Positions 23,227 through 32,900 of a stretch of 64,000 bases of DNA are shown piece after piece (position 1 is the stretch's first letter; the number at the start of each line of letters is the position of its first letter). A program made the position numbers and the translations under genes. Where the stretch lies: assembly GCA_024291935.2 (NCBI GenBank), contig CM044312.1, positions 44,651,001-44,715,000 of the forward strand. The letters are read 5' to 3'. The notes beneath the pieces are model-generated. The model worked only from the letters and a program-made list of their open reading frames with translations. It had not been told where the DNA came from and made no database searches. Origin of the DNA: Okapia johnstoni (Eukaryota > Chordata > Mammalia > Artiodactyla > Giraffidae).

Positions 23227-25039
23227 GTAGCCTGAGTCTAAAGATGAATCCATGCAGGGACACAAAGACTCTCCTCGTTACCTCAATTTGTGGCAACTCT
23301 GAAGGGCCATCTCAACTCCAGAGCTCCCAGTGGGATCAGCTGAGGCCTCTGTCACAGCGGTATCACAGTTCAACTCCTCCGTTGGCCCAAGCCCGCTACC
23401 CTCACCTCCCTACAAATGTTTTCAAGTTCATTCCCCAGTGAACTTACTGCATGCAAATCTCTGTCTCAGATTCTGAAGGTGTCTCCAGGAAACCTGACTT
23501 GCTACAGCAAACTACGGTAGTCCTTTCCCATTAAACAAATACAGTAATTTTAGCTTTTCCCAAAGACAGATACCTCTAACAACCAGACATCTTGTTCTTT
23601 GTATTTATTGGAGAGTAGATTTTGATACAAATTTTTCTTCAATGAGAAGAATTCTTAAGTTGTCTTAAGAAATAAGAAATGGGACAAAAGTAAAAATTGT
23701 CCAGGACTTCTTTCTCTTATGGACACACACCAGAACTGTTTTTCAGAAGCTCATTTTTAGCATATATTAGTTGCCATCAACAAAAGAAATGCCAAATACC
23801 AAAGAAATGTAATAAGACATACGAACTAATAAAATGTTGATTTATAATGTTTTTAAATCTCCCTATAGTTTAAAAAGGATCATGTTTTCATCAATTGTTC
23901 TTAGAGATCAGTGTGGAACTCTCTCCTATTACTCCAGCCAGTATGAAGCCAATCTCATCCACTGTTGAGCTGATTAAAAAAAACATGGGAAAGTGGAAGA
24001 AGCGTAGTAAGCACTTACTATGTAGCTAAATGGTCATTCTGTTCTTTATTTCCCCAATGCCTTCTTACTTGGAGAGATTACTCCAATAAGAGAATAATAA
24101 ATTGTTTTTGATTAGATAATCAGTGGTGTTACCCCTTGATTGAAGAGGATTATGAAAAGTGAAACACAGATCTTTAAAAAGAGTATCTTGTCATCAGGTT
24201 GTAGGTGATGAGCATGAATATTGGCAAGTTTCTGAACTTTATGAATAAAATCTTTGAAGTGTAAGAAATATTTGGTTGGATTCTACCAGTTGTTTTTTTT
24301 TTTTTTTAAGATTCTCCCTCCCTGTTACTCTTCCCATTTACCCCTTAGGAAGCAAGGAGGCCTACTTGAAATGATCATCTAAATATTCATTTTTGTTGTA
24401 GCCAACCTGAGTTGGACATGTATTTCCAGGGAGAAATGCCAACAAAACTAATTTTTAATGACTTAAACTATCAACCAGTCAAAAGAATGAAAGCAAGTTG
24501 ATTGAGTTTTCATTCTCGGGTTCACCTTTTAAAAATACTTCTTATTTAGAGTAACTGAATCTGAAGCCTGAGACCACACTGATGTGCTCCCTGTGCTACC
24601 ACTAGCTATTTATACATGGATTATAAATAATGAAATAAAGCCACTTTATCATCATTAGCTGGTTTATGTCCAATAGCCTCAGTTACTCTTCTCTTATTCC
24701 ACTTTATATTGTTAGTATTACTTATCCTTTGCCCATGACGTTTCATGGTCTCCAGTTCACAGGAAACCAATCATCTGTGAAGGAGGTAGAATACTCTAGA
24801 AAAAACTGAAGAATTAGGAATTCTGGGCTCTGATGCTGATTTGGATGTATCACTTTACTAGGTCTCAGCCTGTTTTCTCATCTGTAAAGCAAAAGTATTG
24901 CCAGGTTCTTTTTGTTCTGGCACTAAAATTATGCAGGCTTAATACATTTTAGAAATGCAACAGTCTGTGGTTTATATATAGTTAAATTCTTAAGGGTGAA
25001 AATGGAAAGTGATTTTTTTTTTCAGAGCTACATCATAGT
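23227..25039. other. Unassigned AT-rich DNA with a T16 tract
   Basis: No exon. A run of 16 T lies at 24293-24308 without an AATAAA complement next to it. Around 24840-24935 a weak MIR-like block (CATCTGTAAAGCAAAAG) is visible. The 23240-23500 part looks like an old repeat, but I cannot name it. Confidence 0.4.
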
Positions 25040-25470
25040 GATGATTATACTGAGAGGTCCTGAGACCAATCCCTAGGTTTGAAAATTCACTTGGAAGAGT
25101 CACAGGACTCAGTATGGAGTTGTACTCAGGTCTGTGATTTATTACAGAAACCAAACTCAGTTGGCAAGAGAAAAGGCACAAGGGTAAGTCCAGGGAAACC
25201 AGGTGTAAGCTTCCAAGGAGACATGTGACTTCCCCCAAGGAGTCATGTGACTTCCCCCAAGGAGTCACACAGGATATGCCTAATTCCCTTGCAACAGGTG
25301 TGACCATACATGTAAAATGTTGTCAGTCAGGGAAACCTGTTAGAGACTCAAATCCCAGGGTTTTTACTGGAGGATTTTCACAGAGGCAGCCACAAATTCC
25401 AGCCTCCCAGAGGGAAGGCAGGTGTTCAGCCTAAACTGTATGGTCTGTACAAACAGTTTAAATAGTGAGC
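25040..25470. repeat. Probable ancient LTR-type repeat, family unsure
   Basis: The run from TATGGAGTTGTACTCAGG through GTGATTTATTACAGAAACC, TCCAGGGAAACCAGG, GGGTTTTTACTGGAGG to GCAGGTGTTCAGCCTAAACT fits my memory of a mammalian LTR family. I cannot give its name. It contains the local 22-bp tandem repeat at 25213-25278. Confidence 0.5.
25213..25278 (+). repeat. 22-bp tandem repeat, about three units
   Basis: Units begin at 25213, 25235 and 25257 (CCAAGGAGNCATGTGACTTC pattern). The first two are nearly identical. The third matches only at its start (CCAAGGAGTCAC). It is a local duplication inside the LTR-like repeat. Confidence 0.85.
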
Positions 25471-25494
25471 CCCTCTTAGTTAAGGATGAACTGC

Positions 25495-25782
25495 TATTAG
25501 ACTGAATGTGTCCTCGTCCAAATTCATCTGTTGAAACCTAATGTCCAATTGATGGTATTTGGAGGGCAGGCCTTTGAGAAGTACTTAGGTCACGAGGGTA
25601 GAGCCCTCATAAATGGAACCAGTGCTTCTGTAAAAGTGGTCCAAGAAAGATTCCTTGCCCCTAGGGAAGACACCCATCTAGGAAGCAGCTGATCCCATGA
25701 TCCTAGAACTGTAAGAAATGACTGTTGTTTATAAGCCACCTGGTCTCTGGCATTTTGTAATAGAAGCCCAAACAATGACAGG
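25495..25782 (+). repeat. MaLR-type LTR
   Basis: LTR of the mammalian MaLR group (MST/MLT1 type). Blocks in order: GACTGAATGTGTCCTCGTCC, AATTCATCTGTTGAAACCTA, TGATGGTATTTGGAGGGC, AGGTCACGAGGGTAGAGCCC, CCTAGAACTGTAAGAAATGA, GTTGTTTATAAGCCACC. It is an old non-coding relic. No internal region is seen on either side. Confidence 0.75.
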
Positions 25783-26029
25783 AACCCTCCTGAAATCTAA
25801 GTTCCAAGACCCCAGGCAAAGGTCAACCTTGTAGGCAGGCCTTTCACAAGGACAGCAATCAGACCTGCTATCTTAACTATTTTCTGCATGGTTATACAGT
25901 ATGTTCATCTCTTAAGTCACTCTTGGGTATAGCCCTTGTATATTACATGAGTTATGCAAAAAACGGTATTAAGTAAAATAATATTTTTGCAAATAAGTTT
26001 AATTTTTTCCATTAGTAAATTAAAGTTTT

Positions 26030-26560
26030 CATTTAAGAAAACTTGAAAAATATAAAAAGAAGAAAAATATAGTATCAATTTCTGAACATAATTTCTAAAG
26101 ATAATTACTTCTAGATAACCACCTTCCAAATATTTTGAACATAATTATCTCAGTGCCTATTTAAATTACATCATTCTTCTCATTTTTATCTTACAATATA
26201 GAAAATTTGCGTATTATTTCAAAACATCTTGCAGACATGGTTTGTAATGATTATTCCATTGTATCATAATTTACATAATCAGTGCCCCTTTTGCCGTTTT
26301 TGAGTATCATAAATAATGAACTTCTTCATGCACAAAGCTCTTTCTGTATTAAGAATAATTCCTCTGGATGAATTCTCAGAACTGGATTCATTAAGCCAAA
26401 GGTTATAAACTTTTAAAAGATTTTTATTATCCCTTGCCAAATGACTCTCCAAGAATTGTAAAATTTGGGCATCTACTAACTGAGTATTTCTCTAAAATGA
26501 AATGATGCTTTCATTTGTTTTTCTTTCAGTGTATTTGTGATATGTTTTTCTCTTTCATTA
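26030..26560. repeat. Probable old L1 (L1M/HAL1-like) fragment
   Basis: The order of ATAACCACCTTCCAAATATT, TTATTCCATTGTATCATAAT, AATAATGAACTTCTTCATGC, CTGGATGAATTCTCAGAACT and CTTGCCAAATGACTCTCC follows a pattern common in old L1 relics. Strand and subfamily are not clear to me. Confidence 0.5.
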
Positions 26561-27002
26561 TTTTCCCCCACTGACTGCCTATATTTTCTAATTATCTTAC
26601 TACTAGGGCATTCCTTTGGGCAAATGCCCAGCATTTATAAATCTCTTTAAAAAAGCAAAAATGTTACCTAGGAATCTTCATCATGCATTATCACAGTCTA
26701 ACTCATTTGTTTCTTGAGCAAATAGGACATAAGTTCTTCAGGTTTTGACTGACAGGCAGGGAAAAGGGAGAAAGAAAAGAAAGAGTCTGGAATACTGAGA
26801 TACTCTTTTGTAAGGGGGTTGGATGATCCACAGGATGGTGCAGTGGGCCCTGAGCAAGTGTGAGGCTGAAAAATGGGTTATGGGTTCTGAAATACAACAG
26901 TTAGAAAGATAACAAAAGATCCAACATAACCTTTATTGCTGTCTTTCTCCAGAACAGATCTGACCCTAAGAAGCACCAGGAAGTTGTGCAGTTAAAAGAA
27001 AC
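26561..27002. other. Unassigned DNA, no gene seen
   Basis: No exon or repeat recognised. Confidence 0.4.
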
Positions 27003-27011
27003 TAGGTTTGT

Positions 27012-27237
27012 GTTGCGTTGCATGCTAAGTCACTTCAGTCGTCTGTGACTCTTTTTGACTCTATAGACTATAGTCCATCAGGCTCCCCTGTCCTTGGGGT
27101 TCTCCAGGCAAGAATACTGGAGTGGGTTGCCATGTCCTCCTCCAGAGGATCTTCCCAACCCAGGGATCAAACCCATGTCTCATGTCTCCTGCATTGGCAG
27201 GTGGGTTCTTTACAACTAGTGCCACCTGGGAAACCCA
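27012..27237 (-). mobile_element. Bov-tA SINE
   Basis: Minus-orientation Bov-tA: GCTAAGTCACTTCAGTCGTC, Bov-A body with GCAAGAATACTGGAGTGGG, tRNA head ending GCCACCTGGGAAACCCA. A 9-bp target-site duplication TAGGTTTGT lies at 27003-27011 and 27238-27246. The CATGTCTCATGTCTC part shows a small internal duplication. Confidence 0.9.
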
Positions 27238-27269
27238 TAGGTTTGTATTAGATAGGTTAAATTGGAGTT

Positions 27270-27440
27270 TTCGGGCCAGTGTTGGCTAACTGGGAGCTCT
27301 TGGGCAAGTCACTTCATCCCCAGCCCTCAGTTCCCTTTTTGGTAAAAGGGGATAATAGAATTCAGCCAACCTACCTTATGAGGCAGCTCTAGGAATTGTG
27401 TTCAAATTCAGTAATTAATGTTTGTGGAATCACTTGTGTG
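27270..27440 (+). repeat. MIR SINE
   Basis: Forward MIR: CTTGGGCAAGTCACTTCATC, CTCAGTTCCCTTTTTGGTAA, AAGGGGATAATAGAATTC, CTTATGAGGCAGCTCTAGG. Edges are approximate. Confidence 0.72.
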
Positions 27441-27864
27441 TACCTGGTCCATGGGGTACATGGCAATGACAGGAGAGAATGTCCTTTAGGAACAAGTCCA
27501 ACTGTGTCTTAATATTTGCTCTGGTTTGTTTTTTTGTTTTGTCAGAAACTCATGTATTCAAATTAACAAAACAAAAACCTCCTAATAAATGAACAATAGT
27601 GAAGGTTAATCAGATAGTGTGCTTCAGGATAGTACATGTGTATATGTGTGTGTGTTTAAACTTCACCACAATTCTAAAATTTGTATGTAAACAATTTAGA
27701 AAATACGGAAAATTATAAAAAAAAAAATCTCATCTCCCAAAGTCAGTCATCATTAATAATTACTAACTTCCTTACAGTGTTTTTTCTATTCAATTTTTAA
27801 ATCACTGGCTTGTTTTTTGACAACATAATGAAACAGAAATAGTATTTTATTTTAGATTCATACA
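27441..27864. other. Unassigned AT-rich DNA
   Basis: A short TG-rich stretch lies at 27640-27654 and an A-run near 27717-27727. The part 27690-27850 may be an old L1 relic, which I cannot confirm. Confidence 0.35.
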
Positions 27865-28028
27865 GAGCTTGTTAAATCTTGTCTCTGCCACCTCCTAGCT
27901 ATGCCATTTTAGTAAAGTTACTTAGTTTCTCTGAGCCTCACTTTCCTATTCCTTAAAATGAAGACAGTGATACCTATTTTCCAAGTCAGGATTCATTAAA
28001 AATAGCATGCATAAAGAATTAAAGTGCA
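27865..28028 (+). repeat. MIR SINE interrupted by a CHR SINE
   Basis: Forward MIR: CTTGTCTCTGCCACCTCCTAG, GTTACTTAGTTTCTCTGAGC, CTTAAAATGAAGACAGTGAT, then TAGCATGCATAAAGAATTAA. The CHR SINE that follows carries a target-site duplication made of the end of this block. Confidence 0.75.
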
Positions 28029-28164
28029 TACATGGACTTTTCTGGCTATCCAGTGATTAGGACTCTGTGCTTCCACTGCAAGGGGCATAGGTTTGATTCC
28101 TGGTTGAGGAACTAAGATCCCACATGCCACATGGTGAGGGCAAAGAAACAAAGACAAAAAAGAA
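28029..28164 (+). mobile_element. CHR-type SINE, plus orientation
   Basis: tRNA-derived cetartiodactyl SINE: GGACTTTTCTGGCTATCCAG, TTAGGACTCTGTGCTTCCAC, GGTTTGATTCCTGGTTGAGG (box B region), AACTAAGATCCCACATGCC, then an A-rich tail. A 16-bp target-site duplication with one mismatch lies at 28013-28028 and 28165-28180. It is inserted into the end of a MIR. Confidence 0.9.
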
Positions 28165-28180
28165 AAAGAACTAAAGTGCA

Positions 28181-28624
28181 CAGATATCAACTCACAGAAA
28201 TGGTCATATGCATGAACCTATATACCATACCCAGTTCAAATTGTTTATAAATAGTGTGGCAAATAAATTTTATATGTAATAGATAATGAAGCTTGTATCC
28301 ATCAACTAACAAATGTGCACATGGGGATGCTTTCCTAGCAACGATAGTTCTGTTGTAAATATTTAATAAAACAATAAAGTCTGGCAGAGCCATCTCCATG
28401 CTGAATTGCTGGAGGTCAGAAGCTCAGTTGTTGCACGTAAAGGGGAGGCAGTGTAATTATGAAAGACTTCACCTGTCTTTCATTGCTAAGGGCATATTGG
28501 AAACATCAATTTTATTTGGATAAGATTTATTCCCTGATTTCTTCCAAGAGTATTAAAGGATATGGAAATTTTAGTAAAACTTAAGATCAGAGGAAAAATA
28601 GTTGAACAGAACCATTCCTCTGAT
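28181..28624. other. Unassigned DNA, no gene seen
   Basis: No exon or repeat recognised. Confidence 0.4.
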
Positions 28625-28725
28625 TGCTCGGCATTTGTTGAGCATCTTCTACGTGCTGGGAGCTCTTGATAGAGGACAAAAGAAACCAAGGTAAATGAGA
28701 CTGCTCTCTCCTCAGGAGAACTCCC
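28625..28725 (-). repeat. L2/MIR-type 3' end fragment
   Basis: GGCATTTGTTGAGCATCTTC, TACGTGCTGGGAGCTCTTG follows the shared L2/MIR 3' end in reverse. It is short and diverged. Confidence 0.5.
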
Positions 28726-28734
28726 AATTTGGGA

Positions 28735-28865
28735 AAGGGTTTCTCGAATTATCGCCTGAAGACCCTTTGTGTAGAATCACCCAAGGGACTTCTAAAAAAT
28801 GAAACAAGGAAGATTGCTCATCCCCTGCCTGGAGGCCTCTCCTAATGCAGCACGTCTGGGAGTCT
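28735..28865. repeat. Possible MER5-like DNA-transposon relic
   Basis: GTGTAGAATCACCCAAGGGAC, TTCTAAAAAATGAAACAAGG with a GGTTTCTCGAATTATC start resembles the hAT-type non-autonomous MER5 pattern. This is weak, because the right end does not match clearly. Confidence 0.4.
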
Positions 28866-29004
28866 CCCCTAGTCCCCATTTCTCTGGTTGATGGGCATGC
28901 ATGCTGGGGTTTGAGAGCTTGCAGAGGGGAAGCAGACTTAGCAACTGCAGTGGTGTTCCAGTGTAGTCATCGATTGGGCAGAAGGTGGGAGATCAGAAGT
29001 GGGG

Positions 29005-29290
29005 ACTTTGGAACCAGCAGATCTGCATTCAGTTGCTGACTAACTAGGAGCTTGATGGAGACTTCCCATCTCTCTAAGCCTCAGTCTATTATTGGTTGTT
29101 GTTGTTGTTGTTCAGTTGCTAAGTCGTGTCTGACTCTTTGTGGACCGCAGCATGCCCCTCACTATCTCCCAGAGTTTGCCCAAGTTCATGTCATGTTTAT
29201 TATTGGTGCAGTGGTTCTACTGCTGCCTACCCCAGAGTAGTATTGTGTTAAATTCTTACCTTCTGTAAGAAAATGCTTAATGTGCTGTCT
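29005..29290 (+). repeat. MIR-like repeat split by a BovB fragment
   Basis: Left part GGAGCTTGATGGAGACTTCC, CATCTCTCTAAGCCTCAGTC. The right part resumes after 29207. A 101-bp BovB piece with a 10-bp target-site duplication is inserted in it. Confidence 0.55.
29097..29197 (-). mobile_element. Very short BovB 3' insertion
   Basis: Reverse BovB 3' tip: (TTG)n, CAGTTGCTAAGTCGTGTC, CGCAGCATGCCCCTCAC, GAGTTTGCCCAAGTTCATG. It is only about 101 bp. The exact 10-bp repeat TATTATTGGT at 29087-29096 and 29198-29207 shows a genuine, severely 5'-truncated insertion. Confidence 0.88.
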
Positions 29291-29689
29291 CGTTTGTAGG
29301 AGGTGCTTGAGCAGTGGTAGCTATCACTGTCACCTGCCTGGGAAGCAAATGCTGTCACACCATAACCTTAGTCTGCTTTGGCACCAACTGGATCCCAGAG
29401 GCACAACACAGCAATTCAGGGGCCAAGATTGTCTGAAACTTGAACAAAAATCTTGCCTCTGGAGTCTGGCCATTAACCTACAAGAGCTAAAGGTTGAATT
29501 AACTGAGACCTGATTAGGAAAAAAGAGGTCTTGCTCTCTTTCCTTTCCTCCTTTCCTGCCTCCCATACCTGCTCTCTCCCCATTCCTACTCAGTGGAAAT
29601 TATGCTTCACCCCCAGAACACTGCAGTGGCAGAAACCTGTTACCAGTTTTCAGATCCTCAAATGAGATGGATGCAGCCTGCAGCCTCTC
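29291..29689. other. Unassigned DNA, no gene seen
   Basis: No repeat or exon recognised. A pyrimidine-rich run lies at about 29530-29590. Confidence 0.4.
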
Positions 29690-30480
29690 CCTCCATCCAA
29701 GATGTCTTCATCTGTCCCCCCAGGACCCCAGCAAAATGCTTTTGGCAAACACAAGAGGAAAGGATAAAAATTAAGTATAAGGTGCTGCATTCATAGGGCC
29801 CTTTATGGCTTTGGATGTGTAATGATGGTTTAATGGCAGTCAAGAGACAGGTAATTAGGAGCAATCCACTCTGATCACCCTTGTACACAGCCCCAGATAG
29901 CTCCTCAACACTCCCGAAACCTTGTTTGCTTTCTCCGAGGCAGAAATCCCACAAGGTCTGTACACTGCCAGCTGTCAAGCTAACGAACTGCCAGCGCGTT
30001 CCTGAATGGGAGCGCTCAGCCTGGCGAGGCTCCCCTAGAAGCCAGCGCTGTCTTCGCCCGCATGATTGCCTTTATCTAGCTGGTGCAGGAGCCACTCCTA
30101 ATCACGCTGCTGTGGGCCTCCGAGGGTCAAACAGGGGACCATCGCTACCTAAACAAATGAGGAGGATGTCACCTTTGGGGGAGACTGATAAGCAGTTGGC
30201 AGGCAGGCCATGGGGTAGAGAAGGCGCCAGCAGCCAGCAATCTTCAGAGGCTGTAAATACGTTACACTCTCAGCAGGGAGACGGGCAATATAGGCACCGA
30301 GAGGCCTTTGTTTAATGAGCTGTCAGAAAGCAGGCATGAAATTATGTTTGAAAACATGTGCAAGCTGCAGAGACAGAGCGGGGGCCTGTAAATGGCCCTC
30401 TTCCTTCGTGGTGGATGTTTAGAGCATCTTATCAGTCTGAGAACTGTCATAGGATGAAAGCTATCATTAGCAAACTAATG
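29690..30480. promoter_or_regulatory. Candidate conserved non-coding/regulatory block
   Basis: About 790 bases without any repeat I can recognise, with a base composition unlike its neighbours. CpG steps cluster at 29983-30062 (eight in about 80 bases), while most of the window is CpG-poor. The block has homeodomain-like cores (GGTAATTAGGAG, TTTAATGGCAG, TTTGTTTAATGAGC) and GATA cores. One 11-bp GATA-containing word occurs at 30182-30192 and, inverted, at 30428-30438. Frames here (such as 29881-30315) start at TTG and resemble nothing known. Function is inference: composition and motifs fit an enhancer, but conservation could not be tested. An exon of a non-coding RNA is an alternative. Confidence 0.45.
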
Positions 30481-31239
30481 GTGTTTGAAAGCTACAAATT
30501 TTTCTCTCTCTTCTCCAGTTTTGACTTAAATGGATTATAGGAAAAAATCTTAATGGTTTTTTTTTTTTCTTTCCTTGGGATTTTGGTAAACATGCAAATT
30601 GGAAGAGAACCAAAAACAAACCACAAAAAAGTGTCTCTGGAAGAACAAATGAAACAGTTATACTTCAAGTCTCTGCTCAGAACAACCACCTTATATTCTT
30701 CCCAATTCTGTTGAGACTCCATTCAGAGAACTCTAATGTAACTCCAGCCACCATTTTATTTCAATCAGGCCCATAAAAGAAAACATAAATATGAAATAGA
30801 TTGCTTTCCTATAACCTGAGTATTAGAATTAGTGGGTAGGTATAATATCATTTCTACCACATCAGCTATCAAAGAGTAGAGAATAATTTTCCAAAGACTT
30901 GAAATTATCCTTGTGGGTCACATGGCTAGAGTTTATTTCTATTAAGGGTGAAACTTAAAGACTTTAAAAAAAAAATCTGTCAAGACGGAGAGGCATCACT
31001 GATTCAGAGCATATTTGGGCCTCCGTTCTTAAATTCTGAAATGATGCATGAAGACTTGGTTGCCATGCATGGGTCTTTTACCTTTAGTGCACCAGAGACC
31101 TGCATCTCCCATCTCCAGTCAAATCAGGCAGCCAAAAAGGACTTTGAAAAACCTCTTTCCCATTAAAAGGCTCAAGATTATGCTAAGGCTGCTTCAGAAG
31201 AAGTGGTCACATTCACAGGGACCTTACATTCACAGACTG
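30481..31239. other. Unassigned DNA, no gene seen
   Basis: A T-run lies at about 30558-30569. No exon or repeat recognised. Confidence 0.4.
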
Positions 31240-31277
31240 AATGTAAGAAAAAGAGAAAGAAAAAGAAAAAGAGAAGA
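31240..31277 (+). repeat. A/G-rich simple repeat
   Basis: Runs of AAAAAG and AAAGAG units next to the BovB 3' tip at 31287. Confidence 0.75.
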
Positions 31278-31286
31278 CAAAGGCCT

Positions 31287-31451
31287 GAGTTCAGTTCAGT
31301 TCAGTTGCTCAGTCGTGTCCGACTCTTTGCGACCCCATGAATCACAGCACGCCAGGCCTCCCTGTCCATCACCAACTCCCGGAGTCTACCCACACCCATG
31401 TCCATCGAGTCGGTGATGCCATCCAACCATCTCATCCTCTGTCGTCCCCTT
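31287..31451 (-). mobile_element. BovB 3' end fragment
   Basis: Reverse BovB tip, about 165 bp: GAGTTCAGTTCAGTTCAG, CTCAGTCGTGTCCGACTC, ending in CTCATCCTCTGTCGTCCCCT. CpGs of the consensus (GTCGTGTCCGAC, CATCGAGTCGG) are kept, which suggests a young copy. It faces the plus-strand BovB at 31767-32124. No target-site duplication was identified. Confidence 0.88.
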
Positions 31452-31766
31452 AACCCCATGAACAGTAAGGCCGGAGTAGGAAACAATAAAGTTGGATTGA
31501 AAAGGTAAAGAGACAAAGGGTAGAGAAACAGAAACACAAATAAAAAGAAAGAACCAGGCAGAAATAAAGACTTTTTGATTCATACCAAACAGTGATAACT
31601 GACATTCATATGACAATTTGTTTTCCTGTCTTTATGCTTTTTCCCCATTTACAAATGGGAAATGCAAAAGCAATGTGCCTGAAGTCAGGCAGTACAAGTA
31701 AGAGTCAGCAATGGGCCCTGCTCTGAGCCCCCCAAGGCCCACATTCCCTCCCACTCCAAATAATCT
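31452..31766. other. Spacer between facing BovB fragments
   Basis: About 315 bases. No repeat or exon recognised. Confidence 0.4.
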
Positions 31767-32124
31767 TGATTTGTGGTGCTGGAGAAGACTCTTGAGAGTC
31801 TTTTGGACTGCAAGGAGATCAAACCAGTCAATCCTAAAGGAAATCAACCCTGAATATGCATTGGAAGGACTGATGCTGAAGCTGAAGTTCCAGTACTTTG
31901 GCCACCTGAGGCAAAGAACCAACTCACTGGAAAAGAGCCTGATGCGGGGAAAGATTAAGAGCAGGAGAAGAAGGGGGGTGACAGAGGATGAGATGGTTGG
32001 ACGGCATCACTGACTCAATGGACATGAATTTGAGCAAACTCTGGGAGAGAGTGAAGGACAGGGCAGCCTGTCCATGAAGTCATGAGTCGGACACAATGTA
32101 GCGGCTGAACGACAACAATAGCAA
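31767..32124 (+). mobile_element. BovB 3' end fragment
   Basis: Forward BovB, about 358 bp, from TTGTGGTGCTGGAGAAGAC to GCGGCTGAACGACAACAATAG. In frame it shows [14 protein letters not shown] and YFGHLRQRTNSLEK. The codon that is CGA in the 22480 copy is CAA here (31912-31914). There is a small deletion near 32065-32080 in the 3' end. Confidence 0.88.
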
Positions 32125-32289
32125 GAGTGAAACTCTTGTATTGAATTTATTAAAAATAAAATTTGGACATTTAATTTTGTCAAATCAGATGTTTTTTCAA
32201 CATTTATGGGGTTGATCATATGATTTTCCTGCTGAAATCTATTCTTATGGCTAATAAATCAATAGATATCCTGAAATTGAAGCCTCTTT

Positions 32290-32900
32290 GAAAGATGACC
32301 CAATCTCACTGCTTCCATTTTCTCTCCTCTTTTCACGCAAACCCATTCCAGTCAGGATTTGGACACTGACACCCCACCAAACTTGTGCTTGTCAGTATCA
32401 TCAATGCCCTTCATGTTGCTAAATCCAAATGTCAATCCCCATCAAAATCCACCTGTCAGTTGTCACAGTTAATTGCTCCCTCCCAGTGGAAGTGATTTCT
32501 TCCCTTGTCCTCTGAGACACTGTACACTGCATTTTCCTTCAGCCCCACTCGCTGTTTCTTCTCAGTCTCCTTTGCTGGATCCTCTATTGCTTGATAACCT
32601 CACAGCATTGAAGTGCCCCAAGGCTCAGCCCATGGATATCAATCTCTTCTCCTCTCTCTGTACTCACCCCCTTGCAGATTCTCTTCAGTTCCAAGGGTTT
32701 TAGTAGTGTCTAACTGCAAATGATTCTCAAATGTATGTCTTCAGTCATGACCACTCCCCTTAGCAACAGCTCTTATATTTACCTGTCAACGCTGTCTCTC
32801 CACTCAGCTGTCTAATGAATATCTAGATTATCATGTCCCGAACTGAAATTCTCATCTTCTTCATGCACCGAACTTGCTCTACATGTAGGCTTTGCCTTCT
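32290..32900 (+). repeat. L2 LINE fragment, RT-coding region
   Basis: Decayed forward L2. Blocks: ATCATCAATGCCCTTCATGTTG, GTTGTCACAGTTAATTGCTCC, TTCTCAGTCTCCTTTGCTGG, GAAGTGCCCCAAGGCTCAGC (the position of the RT GVPQGSVLG motif), CTGTACTCACCCCCTTGCAG, and CATGTCCCGAACTGAAATTC. The order follows the L2 RT domain, but stops and indels break it. It may belong to the same insertion as the L2 3' end at 34640-35025, with later events between. Confidence 0.7.

Noticed and set aside
24293..24308. T16 tract as the tail of a minus-strand retrocopy
   Set aside because: There is no TTTATT within the expected distance on the right side.
29881..30315. 144-codon plus-strand frame in the candidate regulatory block
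   Set aside because: It starts at TTG, has no early ATG and no known domain. GC-rich sequence gives longer chance frames.
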